Source: an uncultured Clostridium sp.
GTDB lineage: Bacteria; Bacillota; Clostridia; Lachnospirales; Lachnospiraceae
DNA length: 17,813 bases
Assembly: GCA_937902905.1 (NCBI GenBank)
Contig: CALELW010000045.1
Span: forward strand, 1 to 17,813
Direction: 5' to 3'
Position 1 is the stretch's first letter; each line of letters begins with the position of its first letter. Below, one piece after another: positions 15,459 through 17,813 of the stretch. The notes below the pieces were generated by a model. That model was not told the origin of the DNA, did not search any database, and was given only the letters and a program-made list of their open reading frames with translations. A program made the position numbers and the translations under genes.

Positions 15459-16250
15459 TTACTCGATTAATTGATAATGTTTCAATGCCTTCTCAATTCC
15501 ATCATCCATTACCGCCGCCGTTACATAATCGACCGACGGAAAAATATCCGGATTGCCACTTCCCATTGCAATGCTGATGCCGGTGAAATCAAGCATCGGC
15601 AAATCATTTGTACTATCACCAATTCCTACCGTATGCGCTCTGTCAATTCCTAAACGCTTACAAAGGAAATCAATTCCGGTCGCCTTTGAATAACCTTTTG
15701 GCACGACCTCATAAAAAGTCGGGTCACGTAAAATAAAATCAAACGTGTTTTCCCATTGTTCCTTAAATGATTTCATGTCACTGCTCTCATCAAACCAGAG
15801 TGCCATTTTATCAAAATTCAAATCGGCACCCTCCCAGAACAACTGGCATTTTGCCGAAAATGTTCCATTTTCCTCAAAGATGGATTTCACAACCGGCATC
15901 CAGTAATCTCTGCGAAAATATGCCGTCTCCTGGCCTTCCAAAACACCATCGATATGATAGTGCGTCAGAGAATCGGCAACTTCTCTCTGCAATTCTTTCG
16001 GTAATGTTGCATGAAGCAGCTCTTCCCCATGATAAAATATATTCGTACCACAGCCGCCTACCACACCATCAAATCCAATTTCCAAAATATCCTTTGGCCA
16101 GATAGACTTACAACGCCCGGTACAAAGAAACAGTAAATGTCCGTTTTCCTTTGCCTGATGCAGGGCACGCACCGTACTCTCCGGCACGATTCCCTCTTTT
16201 TCATCTAACAAAGTTCCATCAATATCGAAAAATAACATGTATTGTTCCAT
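15459..16250 (-). CDS. Cof-type HAD-superfamily phosphatase
   Basis: 263-aa cytosolic phosphatase of the HAD IIB (Cof/YidA-like) group, acting on sugar phosphates or related small metabolites. All four motifs are present: nucleophile Asp9 and Asp11 in FFDIDGTLL, Thr44 in CTGR, Lys189 in KGYSKA, and Asp212/Asp216 in GIGDSTNDLPML. The cap domain is inserted about 85-180. The start codon lies only 3 bp after the citrate synthase stop, with a GAGAGA-like ribosome site inside that gene, so it is translationally coupled. Murein follows 15 bp later as murE. Substrate cannot be predicted from sequence; the operon context might point to phosphorylated sugar or cell-wall intermediates but this is speculation. 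Confidence 0.9.
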   Translation of the reverse strand: MEQYMLFFDIDGTLLDEKEGIVPESTVRALHQAKENGHLLFLCTGRCKSIWPKDILEIGFDGVVGGCGTNIFYHGEELLHATLPKELQREVADSLTHYHIDGVLEGQETAYFRRDYWMPVVKSIFEENGTFSAKCQLFWEGADLNFDKMALWFDESSDMKSFKEQWENTFDFILRDPTFYEVVPKGYSKATGIDFLCKRLGIDRAHTVGIGDSTNDLPMLDFTGISIAMGSGNPDIFPSVDYVTAAVMDDGIEKALKHYQLIE

Positions 16251-16253
16251 CGT

Positions 16254-17630
16254 TTATTCTCTCTCATCTATTTCACGGAAATCCACATGACTTCCTACGT
16301 ATTTGTACGCCGGTCGAATAATTTTACCCTTGTTTACCAGCTCTTCCAGACGATGTGCACTCCATCCGGAAATACGGGCAATCGCAAAAATCGGAGTAAA
16401 TAATTCTCTCGGAATACCAAGCATAGTATATACAAAACCACTGTAAAAATCAACATTTGCACAAACCGGTTTATAACGCAAATGTGCTTTCATAATCAAA
16501 TCTTTGGACACTTCTTCCACGGTTTCATACAGATGAAATTCATCCATTTTCCCTTTTGCCTCTGCCAGTTTTTTTGCATACCGTTTCAAAATCACGGCAC
16601 GAGGATCCGACAATGTATAAACCGCATGTCCCATTCCATAAATCAGACCGGATTCATCAAAGGCCTCTCGATTCAGAATTTTATTCAAATATTCTTTAAT
16701 CTGCTCTTCATTATTCCAGTCCTTGCAGTGTTCTTTAATATCATCAAACATCTGCAGCACTTTTAAGTTAGCGCCACCATGACGCGGTCCCTTCAGCGAA
16801 GCAATGGATGCTGAAATCGCAGAATATGTGTCTGTACCGGAAGAGGTTACCACATGATTGGTAAACGTCGAGTTATTACCGCCGCCATGCTCTGCATGAA
16901 TAACAAGTGCAATATCTAAGACTTTCGCCTCTAACTCCGTAAATTTACCGTCCTGTCTTACCATCTGCAAAATATTTTCCGCAATTGACAAATCTTTATC
17001 CGGTGTACGGATGTATAAATTATCATCAAATCCAAAGTGGCGGTATGACAAATACGCATACACCGCAATCAAAGGAATCTTGCCAATCAGCTGTAAGGAC
17101 TGGCGCAGTACATTTGCTACGGAAATGTCGTCCGGATTCTCATCATACGAATACAGTGTCAGCACACTTTTCTGCAGTGCATTCATAATATTCGCACTTG
17201 GTGCTTTCATAATCACGTCACGGACAAACTGACCGGAAAGCTCCTGAAGACTGGTTAATACCTCTTCAAAATCTTTTAACTGTGTATGTGTCGGCAGTTC
17301 ACCAAACATCAGCAAATAGGTTGTCTCCTCAAAAGCAAACCGGCGGTTTTCAAAACTTTTTACAAGATCCATTACATTATATCCCTGATAATAAAGTTCT
17401 CCGTCGCAAGGAACCTTTTTGCCGTTTTTTAAGCGGTATCCGCAGACATCTGAAATCTCTGTCAATCCGGTAAGTACACCTTTACCATTCGAATCGCGAA
17501 GTCCCCTCTTCACATCATATTCGTTATACAAATCCTGGTTAATGGCACCGGACACCATACAGTAATCCACCAGATTCTCAAATTTACTATTTAACTTTTC
17601 TCCCAGTTCCATCATTGAGTGATTATCCAA
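16254..17630 (-). CDS. Citrate synthase (Si-type, citrate/2-methylcitrate synthase family)
   Basis: 458-aa enzyme condensing oxaloacetate with acetyl-CoA to citrate, the entry to the glutamate-forming branch in anaerobes. Catalytic residues by family alignment: His284 in GPRHGGAN, His335 in YGMGHAVY and Asp394 in ANVDFYSG; substrate contacts in HAEHGGGNNSTFT (245-257). The usual GHRVY is GHAVY, as I recall for clostridial members, and the protein has a longer N-terminal arm than the E. coli enzyme. A TTG start at 17630 is supported by AAGGAGG 7 nt upstream; the first in-frame ATG is too far from it. It heads a unit with a HAD phosphatase and murE and has a structured 83-nt leader that may regulate it. 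2-methylcitrate synthase activity is not excluded. Confidence 0.93.
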   Translation of the reverse strand: MDNHSMMELGEKLNSKFENLVDYCMVSGAINQDLYNEYDVKRGLRDSNGKGVLTGLTEISDVCGYRLKNGKKVPCDGELYYQGYNVMDLVKSFENRRFAFEETTYLLMFGELPTHTQLKDFEEVLTSLQELSGQFVRDVIMKAPSANIMNALQKSVLTLYSYDENPDDISVANVLRQSLQLIGKIPLIAVYAYLSYRHFGFDDNLYIRTPDKDLSIAENILQMVRQDGKFTELEAKVLDIALVIHAEHGGGNNSTFTNHVVTSSGTDTYSAISASIASLKGPRHGGANLKVLQMFDDIKEHCKDWNNEEQIKEYLNKILNREAFDESGLIYGMGHAVYTLSDPRAVILKRYAKKLAEAKGKMDEFHLYETVEEVSKDLIMKAHLRYKPVCANVDFYSGFVYTMLGIPRELFTPIFAIARISGWSAHRLEELVNKGKIIRPAYKYVGSHVDFREIDERE

Positions 17631-17658
17631 ACCAAATCCTCCTTCTTTTGGACTCTTG

Positions 17659-17691
17659 TCATAGTCGAAAAAAGAGGATAGGACACTTCAT
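17659..17691 (-). CDS. Possible 10-codon leader peptide (MKCPILFFRL)
   Basis: Within the citrate synthase leader an ATG at 17691 opens MKCPILFFRL and stops at TGA (17661-17659). Purine-rich AGAGGATAGG ends 7 nt before the ATG. The codons run through the loop and the whole 3' arm of the leader hairpin, so a translating ribosome would melt it. A 10-codon frame can arise by chance; support is only its position, start context and overlap with the hairpin. Confidence 0.3.
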   Translation of the reverse strand: MKCPILFFRL

Positions 17692-17710
17692 TTTCGGACC
17701 TATCCTCTTT
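17671..17710 (-). promoter_or_regulatory. Terminator-like attenuator hairpin in the citrate synthase leader
   Basis: On the minus strand AAAGAGGATAGG (17710-17699) pairs perfectly with CCTATCCTCTTT (17682-17671) across a 16-nt loop and runs into TTTTTT, as in an intrinsic terminator. It starts a few bases after the predicted start near 17713 and ends about 40 nt before the TTG start codon. The 3' arm contains ATCCTC, complementary to GAGGAT of the real Shine-Dalgarno at about 17642-17637, so alternative pairing is possible. Further outside, TCATAGTC and GACTATGA (17659-17666 with 17711-17718) extend the DNA palindrome. Confidence 0.55.
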
Positions 17711-17719
17711 GACTATGAT

Positions 17720-17748
17720 ATTATACTACATGTTAAGCGAAAATGCAA
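17720..17748 (-). promoter_or_regulatory. Sigma-A promoter of the citrate synthase unit
   Basis: Perfect TATAAT (17725-17720) preceded by TTGCAT (17748-17743) with a 17-bp spacer on the minus strand. The start is predicted near 17713, giving an 83-nt leader. The -35 box is weak, but the -10 and spacing are ideal. Confidence 0.7.
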
Positions 17749-17768
17749 ATCATGTTAATGATTTGTTT

Positions 17769-17796
17769 GTGTCAAGTGTTCGTTGGCACTTTTTTT
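17769..17796 (+). terminator. Plus-strand terminator-like hairpin upstream of the citrate synthase promoter
   Basis: GTGTCAA (17769-17775) pairs with TTGGCAC (17783-17789), including one G-T pair, around a 7-nt loop and is followed by seven T. The orientation is plus, although no plus-strand gene is seen to its left. It may end an unrecognised short plus-strand RNA, or be accidental. Confidence 0.3.
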
Positions 17797-17813
17797 GTTT
17801 TCCGTAATTCCGT

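Noticed and set aside
17631..17713. Known riboswitch or T-box in the citrate synthase leader
   Set aside because: The leader is only about 83 nt and shows no T-box sequence or recognised riboswitch core; it is described as an unclassified attenuator.
1..17813. CRISPR arrays, tRNA or rRNA genes, prophage or transposase genes
   Set aside because: No regularly spaced repeats, tRNA-like cloverleaf ends, rRNA segments or recombinase motifs were seen on either strand.

Overview
The window is 17.8 kb of a low-to-moderate GC Clostridia chromosome, most likely a gut Lachnospiraceae. This is inferred from protein style, strong GGAGG ribosome binding sites, canonical TTGACA/TATAAT promoters and a DAP-type MurE; the species cannot be named. 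All fourteen convincing genes lie on the minus strand, so transcription runs right to left through five apparent transcription units.

From right to left: (1) citrate synthase, a Cof-type HAD phosphatase and a MurE ligase (17630-13989). This unit has a clear promoter, a short leader with a terminator-like hairpin and possible leader peptide, and a strong terminator at 13919-13973. (2) A GH2 glycosidase translationally coupled to a GPH-family sugar symporter (13871-10184), a glycoside uptake and hydrolysis pair. (3) lrgA, lrgB, a FadR/PdhR-like GntR regulator and a MATE exporter (10101-7009). (4) A DUF3737 protein and a MalY/PatB-type PLP lyase (6621-4601). (5) A TetR repressor followed by a two-gene ABC exporter (4502-249), ending at a perfect 14-bp terminator hairpin.

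The most informative signal is regulatory. The 15-mer ATTGGTAGCACCAAT, which matches the PdhR/LldR-type operator, occurs just downstream of the promoters of units 3 and 4. It sits at the same distance from both predicted start sites (+10 to +24). This suggests that the GntR protein controls its own lrgAB operon and the DUF3737-malY operon together. LrgAB-type proteins are pyruvate transporters in Bacillus subtilis and Streptococcus mutans, C-S lyases of the MalY type release pyruvate, and PdhR binds pyruvate, so a pyruvate-responsive regulon is a coherent hypothesis.

Other non-coding structure includes tandem 13-bp palindromes over the tetR start site and a separate 18-bp palindrome before the ABC genes. 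The 384-bp gap at 6622-7008 contains a 164-bp imperfect palindrome resembling a miniature mobile or repeat element. No rRNA, tRNA, CRISPR array, transposase or phage gene was seen.
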